A stretch of DNA of 64,000 bases from Nematostella vectensis (lineage: Eukaryota > Cnidaria > Anthozoa > Actiniaria > Edwardsiidae), in the NCBI RefSeq assembly GCF_932526225.1, contig NC_064041.1, forward strand, positions 6,035,042-6,099,041, written 5' to 3'. How positions within the stretch are numbered: the first letter of the stretch is position 1; the number at the start of each line of letters is the position of its first letter. Under the pieces are notes generated by a model. The model had not been told where the DNA came from. It searched no databases and worked only from the letters and a program-made list of their open reading frames with translations. This document shows, one piece after another, positions 33,101 through 45,300 of the stretch. A program made the position numbers and the translations under genes.

Positions 33101-36100
33101 ACAAAATATCAAGTGCAACATTTTTTAAATTGATGTAAAGTGTCTTTGAAATTTGAACTGATACACAGGGCAATGATCATCAAATAAAAATTACCTTAAA
33201 AAGCCAAAATCTGGTTATGTGCACTTTGGCCTCACGTTATTTGTGTTTTGAAAATCAGTCCCTAATACAGGGCTTCTGGAATTATGCGCTTGTCCAGAAG
33301 CGCGTAATTTGGCTTTCTCCGTGTAATCTGCTTAATCCACAAATTTGTGCTAATCCCACGTAATTTGGCTTAATTTTGAAAGACAAAACATTTAAGTGCA
33401 CAGCTGATGTGTTCTTTTAGGGTTCTTACCTCTATTTCTCGTTAAAAAAACTGATATTCTTCGTAAGAGTGCGATATTTCGAACTGAATTTTGAAAACTA
33501 ATAAAATGACTAGGCGTTCTTTGCTAAACCGCCAAGGCCTAGGACTAATAAAATACCTTTTTAAAAATATCGCCTAAGATATTTTCATGCAAAAATAAAC
33601 CTTTTCAAGTTGTTTCGTGCTTTCCTTCGGTGCAAAATGTAGTTTGGGCGTAACAGTTTATATTCCGTGTAATTTAGCGCGTAATTCAGTAAAAAATCCC
33701 GCAAAATTTGATTTTTAAAGAGAGATGTATTGCAAAATCCCGCATAATTTAGTGGGTAGTGATTGATTTTCTGCGTAATTTAGAGCGTAATTTAGCAAAC
33801 AATCCCCCGTAATTTTGAGTTTTTTTTCGCGTAATTCCAGAAGCCCTGCTAATACAAGGAACCTATAACCATTGTAAGAATATGTGTCTTCTCTCTATCT
33901 GGAATTGCGCGTTTCCAGGTTTTTCCGTCATGTCGCCTAGCACACAATCTGTGTAATCACCAAACAGTGTAAAGGTAAATCTGGCCATATAGTACTATAC
34001 TGCCTTTAGGCGCCAACGACCTGTGCCAAACCTGTTTTTTTTTTCTAAAATTATTAGGAAACGACCAGTAGGCACTGGCTAATGCTTTTTTCCTGATGTT
34101 TGAACCAAAATCCACAATAGGTCGAAGGTAAATTTATATCAAAGACGTATTTGATAAATGATAGTTTATTGGTTTTCTGCCTTGTAGATCATAACCACGT
34201 ATAGAGTAGAAACAAGACGAGTAGCCAAGGAAATTGCAAAGAGAAAGGTATGGTATTTGATGTATTTTTTTATGCTGTGACAGTGTTTTTATTGCACTGT
34301 ATTTGCCATCCCTTTTATACTTGTAAAACGAAAAGAAACGCATGTGAGCATAAGTATTTGCCATGTGTTTCAGTTGTGGAAGAAATTTGGGGACTCAAAG
34401 AATGACAAGCCTGGCCCAAATAAGACAACTACAAATGTGTGCGACGATGTGTTTCTGATACTCACATCCAACAAAGAGGTACTGTAACTATGAGCTTCTT
34501 CAAAACATCTTTCTACCCAATCCAAGGTTTTCAATCCTTGTCTATTTTGCTGTTGCTTACCAGCTCTTATTTGATTCATCTTGATGATTTAAGTCTGTCA
34601 TTCAATTGTGCTTTGCAGAACCCTGATGCAACTGAAGAGGATCCATTGAAAAAGCTGTCCGGCCAAAAGATTGTCCAGTGCCGTATCTGCAAGGGTGATC
34701 ATTGGACCACCAAGTGTCCTTACAAGGACCAGCTTGAGGTTATCCATCAACAGCTTAAGGAAGATGATGGCACTGGACAACGTATCCTTACTCTTTTGGT
34801 GTACAGTTGTGTTGAGCACACAAGGCTATCCCTCAGTGCCAGCTGCTGGTTAGGAAAGAGTATTTTGCTGACTAAAATTTAGTCAGTCAGTACTTGCTTC
34901 AATGTAGAAAGTCTTTTTTTTCCAGGCTCAATGCCCTAGCCAACTAGCAGAAGAATATTAAGGGCCTTGAACAAATGCTGTTCTTTTCATGTATGTACTG
35001 TTCAAAATGCAAATGCATGCAAATAAACATAAAACAATTGACTTTGGTCACATGCATACTTTTGCATTTGTGCCTAGTGCCAAGCGTTTGGTCTAGTTCA
35101 ATCAAAGATTTTCAGTGCTAGTCTCATATCCATTTGAATACATTATATACTACCAGATGTCTAAACACCTTGACATAATAATAAGCTGGTACCCCTCCCT
35201 CGGAACCTGCCAATCCTGCCGCTGCTAGCACTTCTGGAAAATATGTTGCACCTGGACTTCGGGATGGTGCTAATAGGAGGGGCGAGACCATGCCATCCAG
35301 GTCTCAACGAGGTACAGTAATTGCAATTGTCATCTGCAACTACACTTAAGAATTTGTATATACCTATTCCAAATAAGGTTGCACTTGGAGAATCTGTGTA
35401 TCGTAACCCCCAGTGCTTCATGGGTATCAAGTGTAAATAAGCGAATAAGCATAAAAGAAATACAAATCAAGGTTTCAAAAGCTGTAGAATTCTTGTTTGC
35501 ATTTTTATGAACATTCACATAGCATTCAGATACAAGGTTTCAGCCGTTTATACGCTACCCATGAACCACAGCGGGTTACGACACATGGATTCTCGATTGC
35601 AAACTTATTTGAATTAGGTGTAACTATCTGTTTGTCCATCTGTAAGTCTTTATGTCTTTACTGTTTTTTATCTTTATGTTGTTTACAATGTATTTCTGTC
35701 TGTCAGTCCATGTCTGTTCACAGATCAGTCTGTCAGCCAGTAGTTTATCTGACTTGCATGTCTATCTTGTGTATTAGCCTTATCAGTTAGTCTGTCTATC
35801 AGTTGATGTATTCATAAATGTCTTTGAATATTTCTCATCCATATTTTATACAATTTCTCCTATCTTTTCTGCCTTCCATTGCTTCCTGTAGATGAAACAG
35901 CCACAATCCGCGTAACCAACCTCTCAGAAGAAACGCGAGAGTCCGATCTACAAGAGCTTTTCCGCCCACTTGGCCCTATTTCCAGGATTTTCCTGGCCAA
36001 AGACAAGTTTACCAACCAATCAAAGGTGCATATGGTACTATCCATCCGTAAAATCATCAACTTTGCTATTGAAAACACAATGGAATCTCACTCTGAAACA

Positions 36101-37328
36101 ATAGTATTTTGAAGAAAAAAAATACTGTTTTCTTTGCTTACTAGAAATACAGAATTCTCAGATGTTGTCTTTTGGCCATCTGTGATGGCAAAACGGAGTT
36201 CACATCATGACGTGCTCTAGGCTTTGGATCCTATTACAGTGTACATATGTACACCTATTTCAAACAATGTTGCACTTGAAAATCAAATGTACCGTAACCC
36301 ATAGTGCTTCAAGAAATGTTCATAGGTTGAATTGGTTGAATTCTACAGCTTTTGAAGCTGTAGGATTGTATGGGTATCAAACCCATGAAGCACTGCGGGT
36401 TATGATACATGGATTCTCTGAGTGCAACCTTATTTGAAATATTATATTGTGATGTACTTGACACATCCCCGTTTTTAGGGTTTTGCCTTCATCAATTTTG
36501 TTCATCGTGAAGACGCCGCACGTGCTATCGAAGTTCTCTCTGGTTTCGGCTATGACCATCTTATCCTCAATGTCGAATGGGCCAAGTAAGTGCATCCTTG
36601 TCTCTTTAATTTTGTATGGCTTTAAGGGGGCTACTTCACCCTACTAATTATGCTTTACAATAGCAGCAATTTTCGAAGGATCGAAACTAATTGTGACATT
36701 AAAATACGAGTTTTTATTTGTTATTGTTTGCAATTGAAATTACAGCGGTTTATTTGCAGAAAAGTTTAAAATAATCACCCACGATTGAAGTCCGATTCAT
36801 TATTTATTTTATTTGATTGAAAGTTTCTCAGTTACTTGTTGAATTAGCCGATGCAAATGGATTCGTTGAGTCACGGGGTATTGCGCGGAAGTGTAAAATG
36901 GCGGCGTGATTGACCTTACACTGTAATCATTGTCTTTTGGTTATGTTGGGTTGGTCTCTTTAAGGAACTGTACGTCATGACTTTTTCGTGGCCAACCGTT
37001 TACTAAAACAACACGTCGTTAGGGGAGAGGCGGAATCTAGGTTTGTGGAATCCCACATGAATAGTTGTGATGCGTTTAGTCATCCGCACGGCACACGAAT
37101 TGTGAACTTAGACGCTCCATCGATGACATAGCCACATCCCGTCTACCGAAAAATGCTTCTCCGGCTGATAGTTAGATAAAAGATAGATAAAATAAAATAA
37201 TAGATAGATATATAGTACCTAGGAGAACAATCATGATAATACGATGATGTTAATACTCTAAACTTAAGAATGAATTAACTTCTGTCCCTGTTTTTCTTTT
37301 CTATTGCAGGCCATCAACCCAGCAGTAG
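30126..37328 (+). CDS. EIF3G: eukaryotic translation initiation factor 3 subunit G, 294 aa
   Basis: Ten exons: 30126-30151, 31894-31949, 32867-32955, 34188-34247, 34374-34478, 34619-34781, 35186-35311, 35892-36025, 36479-36585 and 37310-37328, joining in phase to 885 coding bases. The N-terminal eIF3g domain has [23 protein letters not shown] and [23 protein letters not shown]-like zinc knuckle lies near residue 133 ([15 protein letters not shown]). A linker ([17 protein letters not shown]) leads to a C-terminal RRM at about 209-290 ([38 protein letters not shown]). Human eIF3g has 320 aa. The protein belongs to the eIF3 complex on the 40S ribosome and helps scanning and reinitiation. The acceptor of exon 7 (taataataag/CT) lacks a good pyrimidine tract. 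Start and stop are unambiguous. Confidence 0.95.
30419..30593 (+). repeat. 175-bp segment, identical copy B
   Basis: Copy B of the segment at 27010-27184, in EIF3G intron 1, direct orientation, 3409 bp apart. The flanking bases differ completely. Confidence 0.9.
31814..31847 (+). repeat. partial copy of EIF3G exon 2
   Basis: AGTGAGAAGCCAA, then a diverged stretch and CTTGTTGAC, repeat the beginning of exon 2, 78 bp upstream of it, and with an AG directly in front. About 26 of 33 bases match the real exon start at 31892-31924. It looks like a decayed exon-border duplication. Confidence 0.55.
32013..32733. mobile_element. 721-bp TIR element with GGGCCGGTT...GCACAAAGCC ends
   Basis: The left end GGGCCGGTTATGCACAAAGC then CTGGATAAGT is the inverse of the right end ACTTATCCAGGCTTTGTGCA then ACCGGTCCC. 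The GGATAA/TTATCC word is repeated inside. There is no transposase, so it is non-autonomous; the ends resemble Harbinger-like MITEs. EIF3G intron 2. Confidence 0.75.
33268..33848. mobile_element. 581-bp MITE, CAGGGCTTCTGGAATT ends, with CTAATA target repeat
   Basis: CAGGGCTTCTGGAATT and AATTCCAGAAGCCCTG are perfect terminal inverted repeats. The element is flanked by the direct repeat CTAATA (33262-33267 and 33849-33854). The interior has recurrent GCGTAATTT words. EIF3G intron 3. Confidence 0.8.
35356..35622. mobile_element. MITE of the GTACACCTATTTCAAATAAGG family
   Basis: Long inverted arms: tacctattccaaataaggtt, cttcatgggta and others on the left against tacccatgaaccac and gaattaggtgtaac on the right. 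EIF3G intron 7. Confidence 0.7.
36248..36440. mobile_element. MITE of the GTACACCTATTTCAAATAAGG family
   Basis: The left arm gtacacctatttcaaacaat faces ccttatttgaaat. An internal palindrome is ctacagcttttgaagctgta. EIF3G intron 8, 38 bp before exon 9. Confidence 0.7.
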
Positions 37329-38650
37329 TAGTCAAAGATCAATATTTCCAAGGCTGACTTGATTGTAAACAAGAGAAGTTCTTTAACATAAACTGATCTC
37401 ATGCGATAATGTCTTTGTATTTGTACTTCTCCCGTTCCTCTCATTCCTGTTGCCATTCACGCTCATGCCGTGTTTGCTCGCTGTCGCTAAAATTTGATAT
37501 TCAAAAGTCCACTCCTTTATGAACACTAGCATTGTGCACGTGACATGATAATAGGAAACAAGTACAAGTTTGCGTCAACGCCGTCGTGCTATTTTCTTAT
37601 TCTTTCGATAAGGTCACGGCTCATGATTTCCCCTTTCTGTGTTTTATTCCTTTTTTGCTTCCTTGATATATCTAGAGTGTCCCATTAATGTTTGCAGCTT
37701 TTTCTTAGGGCTTTAGCCCTCCTCTAAGGGAGAAACGGAGATCTAAATTAATGACTGATTGCGTGAAATAAGCCCCCTGGCCCCCCGGAATATCCATTGG
37801 GGATAGGGGGATATTTTGGTATCTTTCCTGGTGGAAAAATACGTTCTTTTCATAGAAACTGTTCTGGTCAAGCCCAGAGGCCGAGACTATTTGGAGTTGT
37901 GGGGTACGGATCTTTGTTACCAAACATTGCGTCACAATAGTATGTGAATTGAAAGACAGAAATAAATGATGATCCCAACCTCTTCTCTCTTGAACGTCAG
38001 TCTGTTTTTGTACGAGTAGTAGAATTGTATACAGTCTGCAATACTCTGGAAAAAAATTAAGAGTGTTTAGTACAGAACGGTACAATACCTTATATAATAA
38101 ACGGAATTCGGTCACTCTGATGCTCCGCGCGTATAATGGCAATGTCGACCTCGTTTTGAAACCGTCTTGAAAGGGCTTTGTGGTGCGAGGGTGTGTCTGG
38201 CAAAAAAACCGCAGGGTGATGCCCAGAGTAGTGTCTATCTCTCTGATCAATTTAGCTCAAATCGCCATCCTTAGCTCTGGTAATAGGTCACTAGATCTAG
38301 AAACTTTTCTATTCAAATGCAGACAAAATTAACAGTCGTTTTAACTAGCAACGAAGGGGTCAACCGGAGTCAAACTCATCTCGTCACATGAGAAGGGTGG
38401 GGTCCAGACCCCTTATCCCTCCCCGTCTGGACACGCGCAAAAACTTACGCCTTATATAGCAAGGTTGACATCTACCTTGTTTGGGAGTCTCTGTGATATC
38501 TGCACAAACTTGTTTTGTCTTGGGTGTGCATCAGCCAAGCCTTTGTAACTGGGAATTAGAAATACTGCAATTACCTAATAATTGATCATAGCCGAAGCTA
38601 AAAAAAAATTGGGGGAGGGGGACATCTATCGTTCCATATTTCCTTCATAG

Positions 38651-39119
38651 TACAGTAAACACCCACGTATAGGAACCTAAAAATTAAAAAACTGCAAGCT
38701 CAAATTTTAAAAGCACCCTTTTTTACATATAAGAACAACAGCGGCGTAGCCAGGATTTTTAACAGGAGGGAAGGAATTTTCAAGGAATTTTCTCCTGTAA
38801 TTTTGATAATGTCTCAAACATTTACTGTGTTTTTTGGCTGCTAAAGGGGGTTGGGGGGTTCTAGGCCACCCACTGGCTACGCCCCTGACATTTTTTTGTT
38901 GCTATCTGAGCAACGGTATGTTCTTAGCATATGCTTAGAATTTGGTGAAATCTCAGCATGAGCGTTCTTATAAAAAAAAGTTCTTATAAACAAAAGGAGT
39001 AGATGATTTAAAGACCTATTGAACCTAAACAGCCTGATTTGTTGAAAGGTACCCCGATTTATCAGAACTTATTCGGCCTGTTGAAAATTATCGGTTCTTA
39101 TACGCGGGTGTTAACTGTA
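38651..39119. mobile_element. MITE with TACAGTAAACACCC ends, carrying a nested MITE
   Basis: TACAGTAAACACCCACGTAT then AGGAACC on the left matches the inverse of GGTTCTTATACGCGGGTGTT then AACTGTA on the right. A second element (38739-38887) sits inside. A relative with a similar right end is at 62880-63033. Confidence 0.75.
38739..38887. mobile_element. nested MITE, CAGCGGCGTAGCC ends
   Basis: CAGCGGCGTAGCC on the left and GGCTACGCCCCTG on the right; interior words acaggaggg and ggctgctaaagggg. Same family as 49413-49569. Confidence 0.75.
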
Positions 39120-41436
39120 TTTCAACACTTTCATTGAAAAAGCCTACCACCGCTCAAACGTGTCTCTTTCCTGTTTTGTCCATTTGGTGATAACAGTGCA
39201 TGCGTGATTACATCTGCATCGAAAATACCGTTGAACTGAAAGGTAGGCAAAAGAATCTGCTATTTAATCATTTATATTGGATTAAGAAATAGTAGTGTAG
39301 CGAAAAGCTCATGACCAGCTCATGACTTTGTAAATCCATCGATCTCAGGGTATACAAAAAAATCATACGTCCATTATAGAATTTCAGTGCCAAAAATATT
39401 ATGCAAGCAAAATGAACCCCTTCGCCCTACACTACCTACCCTTTATGCCACACCCGTTTGTCCTTAACACATAACTTACCTGGAATAAATTTTTGTATGT
39501 GTCTTGTATGCTTTACTAATGACGGAAGTTCTTCCACAGGAATGCAGTTTTTTGCTATTTTCTGTATCAAGTCAAATTTTAAATATAATTATTATGAGTC
39601 AAAGCAGACAAAGCTTAGCAAGAGAATACAAGGGGTAAACAACTAATAATGTTACCTTGAAGTAGCGATCGTGTTGAGCGGGTTTCTTTGACGCTTTAGT
39701 TTTTCTGTTCCTACTCCTGAGCCGCATACTGCAGCGAAAGTTGAACTGAGCCAAGGTACGGCGCAACCTGTTTTGTTGTTTGTTACGTCATCGAAGCGCT
39801 AGTTTGTAGCGCGCGCGGCGTGTCGAAAATCTCTTGTGACGTCAAAATCAGTTCTTGAAAAATCTATATCATCGATACCAAGAGACCACGATCATCATAG
39901 TCCTTGTCGATACTATGAACCCCATTTCACGCAATCAAAGCGCTTACAAAATTTAGCATTTTCGTATTTCTCTCCTTTTCCCTCAATAAAAGTTCAACCA
40001 GGTCAAGCAGATTAAACTTTGGAAAGCAGCGAATCGCATTTATCTGGATTCTACTTTTTATAACAGATGACTCCATTAGTACTTGAAATTCTGTGATGAT
40101 GTAATTAAATATTATGTATAAAGAATAGGCATCGGCAATTATTACTATTATTTCAAACGAGCGCGCGCTGTTTTTGAATTGAATTTTCAATCACAATTTT
40201 TGCCGTTGTGACCGTAATAAAACGGACGCGAGATGTTAAGGATAATGAAAAGGGTCGTCGACCGGTTCTCGTATAATGCGCCGTGACGGGCGAATATTTA
40301 ACAAAATATTGCGAATAAAACATCGTTTTAAAGCTGAATAAACGTAGATCACGACCATATATCTACATTTAGCGATTTGTTAATACTGTATGTTGCACGC
40401 CCCGAAAACTGACAAAACAAGTGGTGTTATCAAGCTATTGGACCACAGGGTTACCATATGAAACCGGCTCAATCGTAGAGTATCAATCAGCACAAAACAC
40501 ACACCGAAATCGTATCTGCGAATTTTGATTGGTTGTTTTGTTTCAAAGGAAATGGTTTTCAAAGTCGTATGACGTTTTGTTACCCGATCTTTATTACATA
40601 AAAGTTTATAACTTGGCAAAAAGAAGGACTCTCGAAAATCACAGACACGATATTCATCTCAAGTTATCGACTAAGACAATGCTTTAAACACGAACTCTCT
40701 ACGATGAATTCCGTTGGTCAAAAAGCTTCTTAAAGCATACAGATTGATACCCTGGGTTCCAGAGGCTGACCATCCGCTTTTCCCAGCATGCTAGGGGGCG
40801 GGGGTTGAAATACTTCATCCAGCGCCGACCAATCACGAGCAAGCTCCCCGGTGATAAGAAGAGCGATTGCTTACATATTACTTGCTTACATAAGTCGATT
40901 TGCGTTAGAAAATTCAACATTCAACGTTTAGGCCAGCTCTACCTCCCATGGAGATAGCATAAAAAGTACCTATAACTTTCGCGGCGATGCGCAACACATC
41001 GTAGACAACTCTTATGATTTATGTATTTCCATCTAAATTGAAAAAAAAAAAAAAACAGGTAGTATTAAAAGTACAAAAGTTTAGAAAGGTCTTTGGTGAA
41101 AGCTAATATTAAGCTTTAGGACCATGAACAATATAATACAAGACTTCAAGTAGCCAAACAGCAAGTCATGTTGATAGAAGTAGTAACTGGGTGGTTATAA
41201 CCTCTATTTTTAGGATCAGAAATAGCAGTACAAAGTTGTGATGGTTTTCAATCTATAGGATTTCCTTAGTGTCAAGAAAATTTAAGATAAATCATTTTTG
41301 ATCGCCGCCCATTTTGAAGTCTCTTGGTTTAAACCCACTAAATCTACTTTGAAAAGAAGCCTTTCTTTGTAGAGGGAAATTGATAAGAGTCGCTTTTTTA
41401 ATGTACTGTCATTCAAGTCACGTCTATATAAATTAT

Positions 41437-41702
41437 CAGGGGCGGATCTAGCTTTTCGCTTAAGGGGGGGATGGTTGGTTCAGTGACAAAGGGGGGCGAG
41501 GGCAATTTTCTTTGATGCTATGGCTTTCTGAACACAACTGACCACAGTAGCGGATCTACGGGGGTGGGGAAGGGGTAACTTTATTATGGTTTGCATTATG
41601 GCAGTGCGTTCTACGCTACGAGGGTTCAATGTAATGAAAAGTAAAGAAGAAAAACCACCCCCACCCCCATCCCTTCCTTAGCAAAAAGCTAGATCCGCCC
41701 CT
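41437..41702. mobile_element. MITE with CAGGGGCGGATCTAGCTTTT ends
   Basis: CAGGGGCGGATCTAGCTTTT on the left and AAAAAGCTAGATCCGCCCCT on the right. The 266-bp interior is G-rich on one side and C-rich on the other. Confidence 0.8.
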
Positions 41703-41708
41703 AAACAA

Positions 41709-42300
41709 CCATGTGTCACGCAACAATTATCGTGACATTGTCATAGTGACCGTAAGATACGTAACGCAACACTGATCGTGTCACTGGCACAGTGACCAGC
41801 CAATGTGTCACGCAACAATTATCGTGACATTGTCATAGTGACCGTAAGATACGTCACGCAAAACTGATCGTGTCATTGGCACGGTGACCAGCCGATGTGT
41901 CACGCAACAATTATCGTGACATTGTCATAGTGACCGTAAGAAACGTCACGCAAAACTGATCGTGTCATTGGCACGTTGACCAGCCGATGTGTCACGCAAC
42001 AATTATCGTGACATTGTCATAGTGACCGTAAGATACGTCACGCAACACTGATCGTGTCATTGGCACGGTGACCAGCCGATTTGTCACGCAATAATTATCG
42101 TCACATTGTCATAATGACCGTAAGATACGTCACGCAACACTGATCGTGCCATTGGCACGGTGACCAGCCGATGTGTCACGCAACAATTATCGTCACATTG
42201 TCATAATGACCGTAAGATACGTCACGCAACACTGATCGTGCCATTGGCACGGTGACCAGCCGATGTGTCACGCAACAATTATCGTGAGATTGTTAAGTCG
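41709..42300. repeat. 92-bp tandem array made of two 46-bp half units
   Basis: About six and a half units of 92 bp. Each splits into two diverged 46-bp halves: gtcacgcaacaattatcgtg...gtgaccgtaagatac and gtcacgcaacactgatcgtg...gtgaccagccgatgt. The A-B order is kept throughout, so it is a small higher-order repeat. It ends 30 bp from the stop codon of the GATA-like gene. Confidence 0.9.
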
Positions 42301-42330
42301 ACCGTCAATAGATGTCTCACAAAAAACTAT

Positions 42331-45300
42331 CTAATGCATCGCATTCTCGACGGTTGAGGTGACTACCGGTATAGTCACCACCTGTTGCTGCACGCCCGAC
42401 ACAGAGCTTAACAGTTGGAACGCGTCAGCGGAAGTCAAGAACGTGTCCGTGGTCAGCGATGCTGCCTGGGAAGCGGATAAGTGGGCAGGGATAGTGACAG
42501 TAAGAACGTTGGAAAGAGCATTGTTGGAGACGCTTGGCTGGGATCCCTGTGGCGACGCTCCATCCGGTTGCGCCGCCCTAAGTTGCGAGTGTTGCTGCAC
42601 CACGTGCAACTCCTGTGGTTGTTGCGTGGTCTGTTGCGAGGTTGTTGCATGCGCCTGTACCTGGCTGAACACTTGTTGGAAGTTCTGCGCCAGCTGTTGC
42701 TGTTGCGCCGCCTGTTGCAGTTGCTGCTGGGTCTGTTGCAGTTGTTGCTGTAGCTGCTGTTGCTGTTGTTGCAGCTGTAGCTGCTGTAGTTGCAGCTGTT
42801 GTATCTGCTGTTGGTACTGCGACTGTTGTTGTTGTAACTGCGCTTGGACCTGCTGAGGGTTCGCTATTTGCTGCAGCTGAATCGTTCCACCGCTGGTCAG
42901 AGTGACCGTGGGCAGCTGAGACTGCGCCAGCTGCGTTGTCATGGGTGACGTTGTTGGCATGGGTAAAGTTGTTGATAAAGAAGAGGGGATTATGATAGCA
43001 GATAGGGCGGCTCCGCTATTGCTTGGCTGTAGAAGGCTTGTAATCTGTGGATTGACTTGTTGGATCTGCTGAAGAGCCAGCTGCTGTACGGCCTCAACCT
43101 GTGAAACCTGTTGCGGAACCGGTTTGGCAGGTTTGGGTTTTCTCGGTTTGGGGTGCTCTTGCCACCATTTTATGAGTCCGTGCACAGGAGGATCGCGAAC
43201 CCCACCTGAAAAAATGTACAAGAAAATAATAACCAATTGTGGACTTTACAGGGATGTTAAATGGGTAGTTTTATAAAGGGCCTAAAAGTGCGTGTACACC
43301 TATTTCAATTAAGTTTGACTTTAAAATGGAAAACTGCGAATGCCTGAAACCAGTTGCTATGGAGAATACAACCATTTTATGCGTTTATAACAGTCAGTGT
43401 ATATTTTGTCTCCAGTGAGGCACCATACGGTAAATGAATACATTCATTTAAGCAAACAAGATTGTTTATCCAGCCTTCTTGGGCCATTTGCCATATTCGT
43501 GTTGTCGACCTCATATAACATAGGTGTATATGGTTGAAGGGGAGGGGAGTAGATGAATCTACAGATGCAGATGGGGGAGGATGTTGTTTGGGAATCAATT
43601 TTTTGGGTGTAAACGCTTCACTCAAGTAGAACACTCATTATCAGATAATAATCATTTTTACATCTCTTACATGACGCACAGTTTTACTCGTTCGAATCAT
43701 TTTAAAGGCAAAATGTCTGTTGTTTGAGTAACCAACTGTATGCCAATGCTGAACCTTTGAAACCATAAAGCCAAGTCCGTAGCTAGCAAGGGAGCGGTAC
43801 GAAGGAAGGGGGGGGCTGCCCCCTTAGAAAAGCGGGAATTTACAAAAGGCATATAAAAAATACTGTCATCCTCGGGGACCCAGGGAGACACAAAGCAAAA
43901 TAGTTCAAAATCTCTAGTTACCTACCTGTCTCCTTCATTTGCTCGTTGACGCGTCCTATGGTGCTATGACTACAGCCCGTCACCCACGAGATGAACTTGT
44001 AACAGTTGGACCGAGCGCCGCCCGACGGCGTCAGCATCTCGGCGAGCACTCGGCGAGCTTCCGTCTGTCCGGAGGTGGCCCGATCGCGCCAGTTCTGGAT
44101 TAACTTGAGGTGCGTCAGAACGATCTATGAAATTGTACACATATTGAAGCCAATCACGCTGCCAAATTAGGTCCAGCTAGATATATGATAACGAAAAACA
44201 CTAACCATTACGCAGTTGTCAACACAGCACCTCTCGTTATGTAGTTCCTCAAGAGGCTTCAGTTTACCGAGCGCGGCTTTTCCTTTTTGTCGCTTTATCC
44301 GTACAGATTTCTATAACAGAAGACACATGTCACTCACTGAAGTGAATATCACCATTTGTGACCATCACTTCCCCTTGCAAAGTGAATCCCATTAACGCAC
44401 TGAACATAGCATAAGGTTAAGATAATGGGTAACTATATACAGTAAATTTTGAGTGTTCTGATAATGTAAGGATAATCTATACTTCGATAACGGAAGACGT
44501 ACTCTAGGATATGTACTGATTTTCCCAAATTCTAAGCTGTTTGGAGAATCTCTCGTTCGATGACGTCAAGGAAAGATGTACGTTTTGATTTTTTATTTAA
44601 TTTCTCACTAGCTCTACAAATGACAAGTATACTAATGCTTTAAGGAGAACGTCGAAAACGGAAGTGAAAACGTACGCTGGGATCAGTCTTGAGTTTTTTG
44701 TGTAAAAAGTTGTTGGAGTAAAGAAGGACTCTTTGAGTGGCTCGCTCGCAAAGTTTGATTGTGTCGCGTAGGTAGACTCTCTTCTCCAGCACGAAGTCTT
44801 CGTATTCCTTGGATTTCCTTTGACCATTGCCCAGCCCAATATTCCGTACACTGCAACAAGAGAATATGCAATGAGATTAACAAAGGGATTTTGTTTAGCA
44901 AAATTTTTACCACTGTCACTGTATTGCGTTTTTGAGCGCTATCTAAAATCCTTTTGTTTCACTAGCGAAGTTGGCAGAAAGGGAAAAGGAAAAGTAAATA
45001 AGCGAGAAAGAGACGAGTGGAGAAGAAAGTTATAGAGCGGCTTTTTTTCTTCCACTGCTTGCGTCTCCTACGGTGGTCACCAGCCATGTACGCAATGCAA
45101 CGCGCGCTACCGTGACCACCTTGACATCTTTGTGAAGTGAGTCAAGCACGATACGAAACATGTCAACTTTAGTAAACCAGGGTGGCAAAGATATGCTTCA
45201 GCGCTCAATAAAACACGACCAGATCCTCCTAGTTATTATATGTTGAACATATGCGATTATTGTCAACTGAAAACTGTGGCTTTTGCATTCTGATTCACCG

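Larger units (their letters stand above)
37329..41708. other. intergenic with MITEs, no gene seen
   Basis: 3' flank of EIF3G and of the GATA-like gene (tail-to-tail). It holds three MITEs (listed). A 181-codon minus frame at 37705-38250 lacks an ATG at its start and any domain, so it is not accepted. Confidence 0.5.

Noticed and set aside
37705-38250. 181-codon minus frame after EIF3G
   Set aside because: It starts at a non-ATG codon, has no domain, and shows no splice or promoter context.
42359-42856. Cysteine-rich 165-codon plus-strand frame
   Set aside because: Antisense of the CAG/CAA-coded polyQ region of the GATA-like gene.
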